Assembly: GCF_900313025.1 (NCBI RefSeq)
Contig: NZ_OMPQ01000015.1
Span: forward strand, 257,775 to 321,774
Direction of reading: 5' to 3'
DNA: 64,000 bases
DNA from: Pseudophaeobacter sp. EL27
Lineage (GTDB): Bacteria; Pseudomonadota; Alphaproteobacteria; Rhodobacterales; Rhodobacteraceae
Shown: positions 1 to 10,091 of the stretch, piece by piece
How the letters are laid out: every line of letters begins with the position of its first letter
Numbering within the stretch: position 1 is the stretch's first letter
Made by a program: the position numbers and the translations under genes
The notes under the pieces: generated by a model
Seen by the model: only the letters and a program-made list of their open reading frames with translations
Told to the model about the DNA's origin: nothing
Database searches by the model: none

Positions 1-312
1 AACCAGGGCAATCGTGCCGGTGCATTCACCGCCGAAATGCTCGATTTTTTTGAGCGCTTTGATATGGAGAAATACGGCTCCGATGGTGGCCCGCTGCATG
101 ACCCCTGCGTCATCGCCTATCTGATCCAGCCAGATCTGTTTACCGGCCGAAAGATCAACGTCGAGATTGAGACCCAGTCCCACCTGACCCTTGGCATGAC
201 CGTTGCTGATTGGTGGGGCGTTACCAACCGCCCTGCCAATGCGCTCTTCATCGGTGACCTGGATGCGGATGGCTTTTTTGATCTGATCACCGAGAGGCTG
301 GGCCGGTTATGA
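1..312 (+). CDS. Nucleoside hydrolase (IUNH family), C-terminal part
   Basis: The reading frame is open from the first base, so the N-terminus lies outside the window; about 103 residues are visible. Nucleoside hydrolases cleave the N-glycosidic bond of ribonucleosides to give ribose and a free base for purine or pyrimidine salvage in the cytoplasm. The visible part has the family C-terminal block GGPLHDPCVIAYL, whose His-Asp pair belongs to the active site, followed by the usual beta-rich tail with GMTVADWWG. The stop overlaps the next start by four bases (ATGA), which indicates translational coupling to the GNAT gene downstream. The catalytic DxDxxxDD N-terminus cannot be checked here. Substrate preference is unknown. 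Confidence 0.85.
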   Translation, partial: NQGNRAGAFTAEMLDFFERFDMEKYGSDGGPLHDPCVIAYLIQPDLFTGRKINVEIETQSHLTLGMTVADWWGVTNRPANALFIGDLDADGFFDLITERLGRL

Positions 313-758
313 GTGCCGCGCTGCATCTGGCCCGACCTGAGCATCTGGAAAAGCTGCTCACCATGGTGGAGGCCTTCCATGCGGAGGCAGGCCTGAAGAC
401 CAGCCCTGAACAGCGTCGCGCCGGGATTGAGCCCCTGCTGGAGGGTATCCCCTATGGAGCCGTCTACATCATCGGCCCCACCCGCGCGCCCATCGGTTAT
501 ATCGTAGTGACCTTTGGCTGGTCGGTGGAATTTGGCGGCATGGATGGTTTTGTTGACGAGATCTACATCCGCCCGCCGGTGCGCGGACGCGGCCTCGCCA
601 CTGAAGTGCTGATCGAGCTGCCCAAGACCCTGGCCCAGGCCGGAATCAAGGCGCTTCACCTGGAGGTGGACCGCGACAATGCGCAGGCCCAGAGACTGTA
701 CCAGCGCACCAGGTTCCAGCCACGCGACAGATACATGCTGATGACCAAACTCCTGTAA
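309..758 (+). CDS. GNAT family N-acetyltransferase
   Basis: A 149-residue protein of normal single-domain GNAT length. The acetyl-CoA pyrophosphate-binding loop is visible as VRGRGLATEVL (the R/Q-x-x-G-x-G/A pattern) near residues 97-107, preceded by the beta4 strand DEIYIRP and followed by HLEVDRDNAQAQRLYQRTRF, the usual C-terminal segment. It should transfer an acetyl group from acetyl-CoA to an amine, but the acceptor cannot be predicted. The start overlaps the stop of the nucleoside hydrolase gene by four bases, so the two are probably co-translated. It converges on another GNAT gene 20 bp downstream. Confidence 0.85.
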   Translation: MSAALHLARPEHLEKLLTMVEAFHAEAGLKTSPEQRRAGIEPLLEGIPYGAVYIIGPTRAPIGYIVVTFGWSVEFGGMDGFVDEIYIRPPVRGRGLATEVLIELPKTLAQAGIKALHLEVDRDNAQAQRLYQRTRFQPRDRYMLMTKLL

Positions 759-778
759 CTGCATGGAATTCCGCCTAT

Positions 779-1225
779 TCAAAGCAATTGACGCAGCCGC
801 GGCCCAGTGAGTAAAAACCCTTCTCGCTGATAAAATTGCAAGCTACGCTGCCATTGAGGCTGATTTGGTGCGCCAACTTCAAGCCGCTTCCAGCCACGCG
901 CACGGCCCAGGTCCCGCGCCGCAAGCAGAAGTTTCTGTGCCACACCCTTTGATCGCTGGTCCGGCACGACATAGAGCTCGGTAATTTCACCAAAGAGCCC
1001 CCCGGCATAGATAGCCGCACATTGATTGAGCATCATGAGCCCCAGTGGCTGGTCGCCCTCATAGGACAGCAATCCCACCACCTCTTCTCGGGCCAGCAGG
1101 TCAGCAGTAATCTCTAGCAGATCATTTGGATCATAGCGCTCCCCACCCGAGAGTTCCTCCAAGAGCGCAGCCACAAAACCTGCGACCAATCGACAATCAG
1201 CTGTCTCAGCAGTGATGATTTCCAT
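779..1225 (-). CDS. GNAT family N-acetyltransferase
   Basis: A 148-residue GNAT protein. The core motif is ITELYVVPDQRSKGVAQKLL (residues about 80-100), with R-S-K-G-V-A standing for the acetyl-CoA-binding Q/R-x-x-G-x-A loop, followed by a WKRLEVGAPNQPQWQRSLQFYQREGF segment typical of small-molecule acetyltransferases. An excellent ribosome-binding site (GGAGG, five bases before the ATG) fixes the start. It is only distantly similar to the convergent GNAT at 309-758 and does not look like a recent duplicate. The substrate is unknown. Confidence 0.85.
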   Translation of the reverse strand: MEIITAETADCRLVAGFVAALLEELSGGERYDPNDLLEITADLLAREEVVGLLSYEGDQPLGLMMLNQCAAIYAGGLFGEITELYVVPDQRSKGVAQKLLLAARDLGRARGWKRLEVGAPNQPQWQRSLQFYQREGFLLTGPRLRQLL

Positions 1226-1339
1226 ACCGACCTCCGGAATATGATCAAATTTCAGAACGAACGATACAGTGCTTTAGACCAGAGGCAAGCCTGCCAGTTT
1301 CAGATACCCTTCCTAGATATGGGGCCGGGCAAAGGTCAC

Positions 1340-1368
1340 AAAAAAGGGGCAGCTCAAAGAGCTGCCCC
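1340..1368 (-). terminator. Rho-independent terminator of eno
   Basis: A perfect 10-bp stem (GGGGCAGCTC / GAGCTGCCCC) with an AAA loop is followed, on the minus strand, by a run of six T. It lies 40 bp after the enolase stop. Confidence 0.9.
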
Positions 1369-1408
1369 TGTTCACCCTGTCTGAAGCGCCAGCTTCAGCC
1401 ATTATTGC

Positions 1409-2722
<1,314 letters not shown>

Positions 2723-2860
2723 TCATAGCAGCCAAGGGACAAATGTAAACAGTGATCGTTATCGCTAACAGTACTTATTTCACAAGGTTAGGGCTAACAT
2801 ATCGCTGTTTGCGCCAACGGTATCGTTGCCGGTTTTGGCGCGCCTGTGCCTGCCCCTTTG

Positions 2861-3784
2861 TCAGGAGGAGGAAACCGCGGCCTGCCCGGGTGCAGAACTG
2901 GCGCGCAACTGGCGCGCTTCAGCCCGCGCTATGCGCCGTTCCCGTACAAAAGTATACAGCCCCGAAGCAATGATCAGCGCCGCCCCCCCCAGGGTCATCG
3001 CATCAGGGCGTTCACCAAAGACCAGCACACCAATCAGAATGGAGAACAGCAACCTGCTGTAGCGAAACGGAGTGATCGCCGAGGCGTCACCAATGCGCGT
3101 GGCGGTGACAATGGCGTAGTAGCCAGCAACGCCAAAGACGATACCGCCCAGCATCATCGCACCCTGACGTGTATCTACCCCGGATGGCTGCACCCCAGTC
3201 ATCAAGAGCAACACCCCTCCGGCGACGATCAGGGAGGCAAAGGCCTGAAAACTGACCACCGCAGAGGAGACAGAGCTGTCAACCAAACGGGTCAGCAGAT
3301 CCCGCGCGGCAATGGCCAGAACCGCAAAAAGCACCAGAATCACCGAAGGGTCAAACCCTTCCAGCCCGGGGCGCACAATCATCAAAACCCCGACAAAGCC
3401 GACGCAGATGGCGCTCCAGCGCCGCCAGCCGACCTGCTCGCCCAGAAACAGCGCCGCCCCCATGGTGATCACCAGTGGCAGCGCCTGAAACACCGCCGCA
3501 ACGGTCGAGATATCGACCAGCGACAGTGCGGTTGCAAAGGCCATGGCGCCAACCGCCTCGGAGAGGGTGCGCAGGATCGCGGCGCCGCGCCAGGCCCCAG
3601 GCGCAAAAAGATTATCGCCACGGTACAAAGCCACCGCAGCAAACACGGCACCAGAGCCCGCGCCAAGCATGATCAGGATCTGACCAACCGGGATTTCCCC
3701 CGACAGGCGCTTGATAAACATATCTTCCAGAGTGAAGGCGGCCATGGCCGCGATGATGAAGAGAATTCCGTTTAGATTGTTCAC
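2861..3784 (-). CDS. DMT (EamA) family permease
   Basis: A 307-residue integral membrane protein with about ten hydrophobic helices arranged as two EamA repeats, the standard drug/metabolite transporter layout. Examples of membrane segments are NGILFIIAAMAAFTLEDMFIK at the N-terminus and ALPLVITMGAALFLGEQ in the middle, followed by a short basic tail. Such permeases export or import small metabolites, but the substrate cannot be read from sequence. A longer frame starts at 3841, yet the GTG at 3784 has a GGAGGG ribosome-binding site at good distance and removes a non-hydrophobic leader, so I chose it. It shares its family, but little sequence, with the permease at 33688-34668. Confidence 0.85.
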   Translation of the reverse strand: MNNLNGILFIIAAMAAFTLEDMFIKRLSGEIPVGQILIMLGAGSGAVFAAVALYRGDNLFAPGAWRGAAILRTLSEAVGAMAFATALSLVDISTVAAVFQALPLVITMGAALFLGEQVGWRRWSAICVGFVGVLMIVRPGLEGFDPSVILVLFAVLAIAARDLLTRLVDSSVSSAVVSFQAFASLIVAGGVLLLMTGVQPSGVDTRQGAMMLGGIVFGVAGYYAIVTATRIGDASAITPFRYSRLLFSILIGVLVFGERPDAMTLGGAALIIASGLYTFVRERRIARAEARQLRASSAPGQAAVSSS

Positions 3785-3912
3785 GCCTGGCCCTCCGGAG
3801 AAATGCGTGCTGCCCAGGATCCAGAACCTGACTTGACCCACTGCAGCTGCCTCAGTGGATGGGGATCAAAGGAACACCTTGCAAGCATATTTGCGACACG
3901 GACCACAACAGT

Positions 3913-3933
3913 TTGTGAGCAATCTGTTCACAA
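3913..3933. promoter_or_regulatory. Inverted repeat upstream of the DMT permease
   Basis: TTGTGA and TCACAA flank a 9-bp spacer about 130 bp upstream of the permease start, between it and the fur gene. The arrangement is that of a dimeric-regulator operator. No regulator can be assigned, and a chance match of six-base arms is possible. Confidence 0.3.
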
Positions 3934-3986
3934 TAGTTGATAGGTTAAAGGCCGGCGTAAGCTAAGTGCTTTGGCGTGTGGCTATT

Positions 3987-4412
3987 TCAGCCCTGCTCGG
4001 AGATCACGTTCTTTTTCAACGGAACCCCATAAAGCTCCAGCTTATGCCCTTTGAGCTGATATCCCAGCTTGGCCGCGATCTTTTCCTGCAGGGCTTCGAT
4101 TTCAGGGTCACAAAACTCGATCACTTCGCCTGTGTTGATATCAATCAGGTGATCATGGTGATCACGGTCGGCATCCTCGTAGCGGGCGCGCCCATCGCCA
4201 AATTCCAGCCGATCCAGGATCCCGGCTTCCTCGAACAGCTTGACGGTGCGATAGACCGTGGCAAGCGAAATCCCGGCGTCCAGCGCACTGGCACGGGCAT
4301 AAAGCTCCTCGACATCCGGGTGGTCTGCACTCTCCTGCAAGGCACGGGCAATCATCCGGCGCTGGCCGGTCATCCGCAGGCCTTTGGCCTCACATCGAGC
4401 GATAATCGTCAT
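3987..4412 (-). CDS. Fur family metalloregulator (Fur/Mur type)
   Basis: A 141-residue Fur-family repressor. The N-terminal winged helix (RMTGQRRMIARALQESADHPDVEELY, then ISLATVYRTVKLFEEAG) is followed by a dimerisation domain with metal ligands in DRDHHDHLIDINTGEVIEFCDPEIE. The HHDHLI...GEVIEF pattern fits the Fur/Mur branch and not Irr or Zur. In rhizobia and roseobacters this branch often answers to manganese (Mur) as well as, or instead of, iron. It acts as a cytosolic DNA-binding dimer. A GTG precedes the ATG directly, and I used the ATG. No clear Shine-Dalgarno is visible. Calling it strictly fur would overstate what the sequence shows. Confidence 0.88.
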   Translation of the reverse strand: MTIIARCEAKGLRMTGQRRMIARALQESADHPDVEELYARASALDAGISLATVYRTVKLFEEAGILDRLEFGDGRARYEDADRDHHDHLIDINTGEVIEFCDPEIEALQEKIAAKLGYQLKGHKLELYGVPLKKNVISEQG

Positions 4413-4771
4413 CACGTTTTGCTTTCGTCCACTGTCTGGGGTCTCTGTTTAGCCAATCAACGCGCCGACGAAAACCAAAATTCGATCCGAACTCGTCATT
4501 GACTTTATCCACAGAACCGCCCATGTGGGCGGCAGGTATCCTTCCCTGCCGCGTGAGCAGAGACAGGCCGGACGCGCAACACATGCGCGACAGACCCGCT
4601 GTCTAGTGAAGTGCCAAGGTTCCCAAAATCACGCGTGGGGCACTCGCAAATCCCAGCGGACTGGCAGTCGCCAGCCTCCGTTTGAGGGTTTTGCCCCACC
4701 CAAAGCCAGCGCAGCCTGCGACTGGCGCACTCGGGTCGTGCAACATGCACTGAGCCGTGAAAGGACGATAC

Positions 4772-6079
4772 GTGACTGAATTTTCGACAATGGGCCTGCC
4801 CGATCTGGTTCTGGCCCGTCTGGCCGATATGGGTCTGAAGGATCCAACCCCGATCCAGGCCCGCGCCATCCCCCATGCTTTGAACGGCGAAGACGTGCTG
4901 GGCCTGGCCCAGACCGGCACCGGCAAAACCGCGGCCTTTGGTGTGCCGCTGATTTCGCGCATGCTGGACTATGGCCGCAAACCCGCCGCCCATACCGTGC
5001 GCGGTCTGGTGCTGGCCCCCACCCGCGAGCTGGCCAACCAGATTGCCGCCACCCTGAAAGACCTGACCGAAGGCACCCCGATGAAGATCGGCCTGGTGGT
5101 TGGCGGCGTCTCCATCAACCCGCAGATCCAGCGAATTTCTCGCGGCACTGACATCCTGGTGGCCACCCCAGGCCGTCTGCTCGACATTCTGGACCGCAAG
5201 GCGCTGGATCTTGGCTCCTGCGACTTCCTGGTGCTGGATGAGGCCGACCAGATGCTGGACCTGGGCTTCATCCATGCCCTGCGCAAGATCTCATCGCTGC
5301 TGCCCGAAGAGCGCCAGACCATGCTGTTCTCGGCCACCATGCCAAAACAGATGAATGAGATCGCCAATTCCTATCTCAACCGGCCCGTTCGCATCGAAGT
5401 CACCCCTCCGGGCAAGCCTGCCGCCAAGGTGACCCAATCGGTGCATTTCATTGCCAAGGCCGAAAAGCTGAGCCTGTTGAAGGAATTGCTGACCGAGCAC
5501 AAGGACGAGCGGACACTGGTCTTTGGCCGTACCAAACACGGTATGGAAAAACTGATGAAGGTGCTGGAGAAATCCGGTTTTGCCGCTGCGGCCATTCACG
5601 GCAACAAGAGCCAGGGCCAGCGCGAGCGTGCGCTGGCGGCCTTTAAATCCGGTCAGATCAAGGTCCTGGTGGCAACAGATGTTGCGGCCCGTGGGTTGGA
5701 CATCCCGGACGTTAAATACGTTTACAACTACGAGCTGCCCAATGTGCCTGATGCCTATGTGCACCGGATTGGCCGGACTGCCCGTGCCGGCAAGGACGGC
5801 CAGGCCGTCGCCTTTTGCGCGCCAGATGAGATGGAAGAGCTGAAAGCGATCCAAAAAGTGATGAAAATCACCATTCCAACGGCCTCCGGCAGCCCCTGGG
5901 AGCCCATTCCCGGCGCCAGCCCCTCTCGCGGTGGTCGCCCCGGCGGCAAGCCGGGTGGCAAACCCGGTGGCAATCGTCGCCGGGGCGGCGGTGGCGCCCG
6001 CAGTGGTGGCAAACCCGGCGGACCTGGCAGCAGATCCGATGGTGGCAGCGGAAACAACCGACGCCGCCAAGCACGTTAA
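4772..6079 (+). CDS. DEAD-box ATP-dependent RNA helicase (RhlE-like)
   Basis: A 435-residue DEAD-box helicase that unwinds short RNA duplexes using ATP, usually in ribosome assembly, mRNA turnover or cold adaptation. The motifs appear in order: Q-motif FSTMGLPD...PTPIQ, AQTGTGKT (motif I), PTRELA (Ia), TPGRLLD (Ib), VLDEADQML (II), SAT (III), then VATDVAARGLDIPDV and HRIGRTARAG in the second RecA domain. The tail after residue about 375 is a low-complexity, basic Gly/Arg region (GGKPGGKPGG, RRRGGGG) expected to bind RNA. The GTG at 4772 has an AAGGAC site and gives the canonical N-terminus. A good terminator follows. Confidence 0.93.
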   Translation: MTEFSTMGLPDLVLARLADMGLKDPTPIQARAIPHALNGEDVLGLAQTGTGKTAAFGVPLISRMLDYGRKPAAHTVRGLVLAPTRELANQIAATLKDLTEGTPMKIGLVVGGVSINPQIQRISRGTDILVATPGRLLDILDRKALDLGSCDFLVLDEADQMLDLGFIHALRKISSLLPEERQTMLFSATMPKQMNEIANSYLNRPVRIEVTPPGKPAAKVTQSVHFIAKAEKLSLLKELLTEHKDERTLVFGRTKHGMEKLMKVLEKSGFAAAAIHGNKSQGQRERALAAFKSGQIKVLVATDVAARGLDIPDVKYVYNYELPNVPDAYVHRIGRTARAGKDGQAVAFCAPDEMEELKAIQKVMKITIPTASGSPWEPIPGASPSRGGRPGGKPGGKPGGNRRRGGGGARSGGKPGGPGSRSDGGSGNNRRRQAR

Positions 6080-6138
6080 GGTCCGTCAGCCTCGTATATA
6101 AAGCTCTAAACGAGTACTCAAAGCGCGTTTTGCAATTC

Positions 6139-6170
6139 ACGGCGCCCTGTTCCTACAGGGCGCCGTTTTT
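6139..6170 (+). terminator. Rho-independent terminator of the DEAD-box helicase gene
   Basis: A perfect 12-bp stem (ACGGCGCCCTGT / ACAGGGCGCCGT) with a four-base loop runs into TTTTT, 60 bp after the stop codon. Confidence 0.92.
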
Positions 6171-6282
6171 GTCAGCAAAGCCCAGCAGCAAGATAACGAC
6201 GCTCCCCGTTTAAGCTATGTGATCTTTTGGGCACCAAATGCTCCCGCCCACTCCAATTGCATCAAGATGCAACAGGAGCAGT

Positions 6283-6363
6283 TTGGGGGTGGCGCCGTGC
6301 CTCTGGCACGGCGCCACCCCCAACGGGAGAAGAGCTTTGCAAAAGCGCTACGACGGGCGGGAG
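6283..6363 (+). repeat. Family A intergenic repeat, copy 1 (with a 19-bp cruciform)
   Basis: The gap from 6171 to 6600 between two convergent genes contains no gene. It holds a perfect 19-bp inverted repeat (6283-6301 and 6305-6323) with a three-base loop, and then the family A boxes: GCACGGCGCCA...CCCCAACGGGAG (6306-6329), a small variable stem (GCTTT gca AAAGC) and CGGGCGGGAG (6354-6363). The same boxes in the same order occur at 37491-37548 and, more diverged, at 13577-13632. Each copy sits between convergent genes. I see nothing else in this gap. Confidence 0.75.
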
Positions 6364-6600
6364 TTCTCCTCTTACTGATCGCGATTGTTCACCGAGGCGT
6401 TCAGGCTGGTGTTAGGCCGATACCCCATTCCTCTGCATCCCTGCACCCAAAACCACAAAGCGTCCCAGACTAGATGCGGGCCAGGCTTGCTGAATTTCAG
6501 CTGAATCCAGCAAGAGATTGAAGAAAAATAACTTTGCCGCCCTTCAGACTTTCCAAAGGATCAGGATCTTGGCCGCGCAACACTCAGCAGTGTCTCTCAA

Positions 6601-8019
6601 TCAAGTGCCACAGAAGGTTGCCCTAACAACTTCATCAACCTCAGGCGGTCGTCGCAGGTCCTCAGCGCCCGCCTGTTCTGCAAAAGGATCCTGATAAACA
6701 GCGCTCAGACGTTCAAACAGGGTGAAGTCTCCGGCTACCGCAGCGGCAATCATTTCCTCAATCCGGTGATTGCGAGGGATATAGACCGGGTTGCTGGCTC
6801 GCATCAGCGCTTCTGCGTTCTGCTCACTTGCCCGCCGCCGCATCCAGCGGGCCTGCCAGGGCTCAAACGCCTTGGGATCTTGGAATTGATCCGTAGCATT
6901 CCCCTCAGCCAAGGCGCGGAAGGTATTGGTGAAATCCGCATTCTCGTCAGCCATCAGCTGCAACAGATCGGAAATCAGCTCCAGATCCCCTGAGGCCAGG
7001 GTTTCAAGACCAATTTTACGCCGGAACAAACGCAGCCACTCAACCTCAATCAATGAAGGCATAGCATGAATAATGGCTGTGGCCTCTTCCACCGCCTCTT
7101 GTGGGTTATCCAACTGCTGGATCAGAGCGGTGGCAAGTTGAGCAAGATTCCAGACCACAATGCCGGGCTGGTTCGCATAGGCATAGCGCCCCATCCGGTC
7201 AATCGAAGAGAACACCTGCTCAGCCCGGTAATGATCCATAAAGGCACACGGGCCATAGTCGATCGTCTCGCCGGAAATACTGCAGTTGTCGGTGTTCATC
7301 ACCCCGTGAATAAAGCCCACCGACATCCAGGCCGCAATCAGCCGCGCCTGGGCATCCCGCACAGCCCGCAACAACCCCAATGGCCCCTGCGCCTGCGGGT
7401 AATGGCGTTTGATCGCATAGGCCGTGAGCTTCTTTAGCGCCTCGGTCTCACCACGCGCTGCAAAATACTGAAAGCTTCCTACCCGCAAGTGACTGGAGGC
7501 AACCCGGGTTAATACCGCCCCCGGCAGACCGCCCTCGCGCCAGACCGTCTCCCCCGTTGATACGGCAGCCAAGGCCCGCGTTGTGGGAATGCCCAAGGCA
7601 TGCATCGCCTCCGAGACCACATATTCACGCAGAACCGGACCCAACCAGGCCCGGCCGTCTCCCTGTCGAGAATATTGCGTAGGCCCCGCGCCTTTGAGCT
7701 GGATATCGTATCGCCTGCTATCTGTGCCCAATACTTCGCCTAGCAGGATGGCGCGACCATCACCCAACTGGGGATTGAAATTGCCAAATTGATGCCCGGC
7801 ATAGGCCTGCGCCAAAGGTGCAGCCCCTTCAGGTATCTGGTTTCCTGCAAAGACCTGCGCCATCTCCAAAACATCGCCACCCGCAACCTGCAACAGCTCA
7901 GCCAGGGTTTGATTAAAGGCAATCAACTGCGGAGATGCCACCAAGGCAGGGGACTGATTGGTATAGAAGCCGGAGCCCAACCGGGCATATGTATTGTCAA
8001 AGGGGATGTGCAAAACCAT
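6601..8019 (-). CDS. selO: SelO/YdiU family protein AMPylase
   Basis: A 472-residue pseudokinase of the SELO/YdiU family, which transfers AMP from ATP to Ser/Thr/Tyr residues of target proteins, a role linked to redox stress. Family blocks are visible: LAQAYAGHQFGNFNPQLGDGRA near the N-terminus, RYDIQLKGAGPTQYSRQGDGRA, GIPTTRALAAVSTGE, and the metal-binding HGVMNTDNCSISGETIDYGPCAFMD. The C-terminus ends TFCGT, with Cys470 where vertebrate SELENOO carries selenocysteine. The length is normal for bacteria. The gene is divergent from a small cupin gene whose start lies 53 bp away, so the two probably share a regulatory region. Confidence 0.93.
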   Translation of the reverse strand: MVLHIPFDNTYARLGSGFYTNQSPALVASPQLIAFNQTLAELLQVAGGDVLEMAQVFAGNQIPEGAAPLAQAYAGHQFGNFNPQLGDGRAILLGEVLGTDSRRYDIQLKGAGPTQYSRQGDGRAWLGPVLREYVVSEAMHALGIPTTRALAAVSTGETVWREGGLPGAVLTRVASSHLRVGSFQYFAARGETEALKKLTAYAIKRHYPQAQGPLGLLRAVRDAQARLIAAWMSVGFIHGVMNTDNCSISGETIDYGPCAFMDHYRAEQVFSSIDRMGRYAYANQPGIVVWNLAQLATALIQQLDNPQEAVEEATAIIHAMPSLIEVEWLRLFRRKIGLETLASGDLELISDLLQLMADENADFTNTFRALAEGNATDQFQDPKAFEPWQARWMRRRASEQNAEALMRASNPVYIPRNHRIEEMIAAAVAGDFTLFERLSAVYQDPFAEQAGAEDLRRPPEVDEVVRATFCGT

Positions 8020-8072
8020 GGCCTCAAGATATGTCTCAGATACAAGAATACCAGCGTGAAGGTGCTGTCGCG

Positions 8073-8492
8073 ATGACTCCGAATGAAATCATTACAAAAC
8101 TGCAACTCTCCCGCCATCCCGAAGGCGGTTGGTATCGTCAAACCTGGGTGGCTGAAAGTAAGGGCCGCCCCAGCGGCACCTGCATCTACTTCCTGCTGCG
8201 CGGCAATGAGGCCAGTCATTGGCACCGGGTCGATGCCACCGAAATCTGGCTCTATCATTCCGGCGCGCCCCTGATCCTGTCACTTTCGGCAACGGATGAA
8301 GGCCCCGCCGAGGAGCTTTTGCTCACCCCGGACCTCTCCATGGGTCAACCACAGCTCATTGTGCCCGAGGGTCACTGGCAAGCTGCGCGCAGTACTGGGG
8401 ATTACACACTGGTCAGTTGCACCGTCTCGCCAGGTTTCCAGTTTGAAGGCTTTGAGCTGGCTGAGCCGAATTTTGATATTCCGAACAAATGA
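8073..8492 (+). CDS. Cupin family protein (DUF985/Cupin_5)
   Basis: A 139-residue cupin. Recognisable features are LQLSRHPEGGWYRQTW near the N-terminus, the conserved SGTCIYFLLRGNEASHWHRVDATEIWLYHSGAP core, and a C-terminal VSCTVSPGFQFEGFEL. This family (DUF985, like yeast YML079w) has a jelly-roll fold, and its ligand is not established. The ATG at 8073 (GAAGG upstream) gives the family N-terminus, while an in-frame ATG at 8031 would add 14 residues. It is divergent from selO and converges on anmK across a hairpin-rich gap. Confidence 0.85.
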   Translation: MTPNEIITKLQLSRHPEGGWYRQTWVAESKGRPSGTCIYFLLRGNEASHWHRVDATEIWLYHSGAPLILSLSATDEGPAEELLLTPDLSMGQPQLIVPEGHWQAARSTGDYTLVSCTVSPGFQFEGFELAEPNFDIPNK

Positions 8493-8596
8493 ACCTTGCC
8501 CTCTATTGGGCTTGCCATATCCGCCAGAAGATCAAAGTTAAGTTCCGGCAGCTTTTCGACAATCGACCTGAACTTTTTGTCAAACCTTGTCCCCAT

Positions 8597-8713
8597 AGGG
8601 GGCTTTGCCCCCTCGCGCTCAGGGCGCTCACCCCCAGGATATTTCCAGCCAAATGAAAACAGGCTACCCTTTCATTTGGCCAATAATATCCCGGAGCGCG
8701 AGGCAGAGCCTCG
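8597..8713. repeat. Family B intergenic repeat, copy 1 (compound hairpin)
   Basis: The gap between the cupin gene and anmK contains stacked stems and no gene. AGGGGGC ttt GCCCCCT lies at 8597-8613. A long interrupted hairpin follows (GGATATT and GCCAAATGAAA at 8637-8658, pairing with TTTCATTTGGC and AATATCC at 8670-8691). CGAGGC aga GCCTCG is at 8699-8713. The segment 8670-8713 matches copy 2 at 11453-11494 (ATATYCCGGAG then the RGAGGC-aga-GCCTCR stem). It probably terminates both convergent genes. Confidence 0.7.
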
Positions 8714-8783
8714 TATCGGGTTTCTCCACTTATAACCCAAAAGTGTAGAAGAGCGAAGTAATCCGCACCCAACCCACATGAGC

Positions 8784-9896
8784 TCAACAATGTTCCGGCA
8801 CACTAACAACCCCACCACCCACACAGGCGCTGACACCAGTCGTGCCGGGGCAAGAGGTCGGCAGGCCACACGCGACCCGCACGGCCAGAAAGGCAAAAGC
8901 CTGGGCCTCCAGCATATCGCCATCCAACCCGACTTCCTCAATCACCTTAACAGGACAATCCAATGAGACCTCTAGCATCTGCATCAGCACAGGATTGTGC
9001 CGCCCCCCCCCGGTCACTAGAACCGCCGATGGCGGCTCAGGGCAGTGCTCCATCCCCTGCGCCACCGATGCTGCGCACATGGCCGTGAGGGTTGCTGTGG
9101 CATCCGCATCATTCAACTCTGCCACCAAATCAATCATTTCCGAAAAATCGTTTCGATCCAGAGACTTTGGCGGCATTCGGGAGAAATAGGGTTCCGCCAA
9201 AAACAGCTCCAGTGCACCAGTTTCGACCTCTCCGCTTCTGGCGACCTGCCCGTCTTTGTCAAATTCCATCCCCAACCGCGTCTGGAGCAAATCATTTATC
9301 GGTGCATTTGCCGGTCCGGTATCAAAAGCCAAGAGTGCCCCTGGGTCCTCTGGGCTACTATACCGTGGATCGACATAGGTAATATTGCCGACCCCTCCAA
9401 GATTCAGAAAACAAATAGGGCCGCTCGCTTTGATGTATTTGGCACAGGCAAAGTGGAAAAACGGCGCCAACGGAGCCCCCTCGCCGCCCATCGCCACATC
9501 ATCGCTGCGAAAATCCCAAACAACCGGCAGGTCCAGCGCCTCGGCTAGATGTGCACCATCTCCCACCTGCAGGGTGCCTTGCTGGTGCGGAGCATGGGCC
9601 AGGGTCTGGCCATGGAACCCAACCAAGTCAACATCTTCAAACCCGGCAAGCGCCACCACATGCGCCGCCTCAACCACCTCGGCTGCTGCCACCACCTCTG
9701 CCCCATGCCAATGCCCCAGAGCGGCGCGCAAAACCCCTCTCTCCTCTGAGGTAAAAGGGTGGTAGCCACTGGGACCAAAGCCCATGATCTGCTGACCATC
9801 GGTCTCAACCACCGCCACATCCACCCCGTCCAGCGAGGTTCCACTCATCGCACCCAACGCGCGCAAAACTCCGGATTTGGCGACTGCTTTGCTCAT
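8784..9896 (-). CDS. anmK: Anhydro-N-acetylmuramic acid kinase
   Basis: A 370-residue AnmK, the expected length. It hydrolyses and phosphorylates 1,6-anhydro-MurNAc to MurNAc-6-phosphate in peptidoglycan recycling. The N-terminal phosphate-binding motif [19 protein letters not shown] is diagnostic, followed by [12 protein letters not shown], a [21 protein letters not shown] segment and the ASKHA-fold C-terminus with [14 protein letters not shown]. The gene is divergent from tyrS, whose start lies 195 bp away. nagZ, another recycling gene, occurs at 27008-28012 in this window. Confidence 0.96.
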   Translation of the reverse strand: MSKAVAKSGVLRALGAMSGTSLDGVDVAVVETDGQQIMGFGPSGYHPFTSEERGVLRAALGHWHGAEVVAAAEVVEAAHVVALAGFEDVDLVGFHGQTLAHAPHQQGTLQVGDGAHLAEALDLPVVWDFRSDDVAMGGEGAPLAPFFHFACAKYIKASGPICFLNLGGVGNITYVDPRYSSPEDPGALLAFDTGPANAPINDLLQTRLGMEFDKDGQVARSGEVETGALELFLAEPYFSRMPPKSLDRNDFSEMIDLVAELNDADATATLTAMCAASVAQGMEHCPEPPSAVLVTGGGRHNPVLMQMLEVSLDCPVKVIEEVGLDGDMLEAQAFAFLAVRVACGLPTSCPGTTGVSACVGGGVVSVPEHC

Positions 9897-10091
9897 CTTC
9901 TGCCTCGTTTTGCTCTAACAGCAAAGCCTCCCTTTGCCGCGCTGCAGCCCCGGATTGCCACCCAGTGCCGTTTCCTCTGCATAACAGCCAACACTCACAC
10001 AGGAAACCGCCGCTTTTGTCTGCAAAACAGGTTCCATGTGGGTGATTTGCGCCTTATACAACAGGTTGCAAACCAAAAGCCGAGGCATGTT

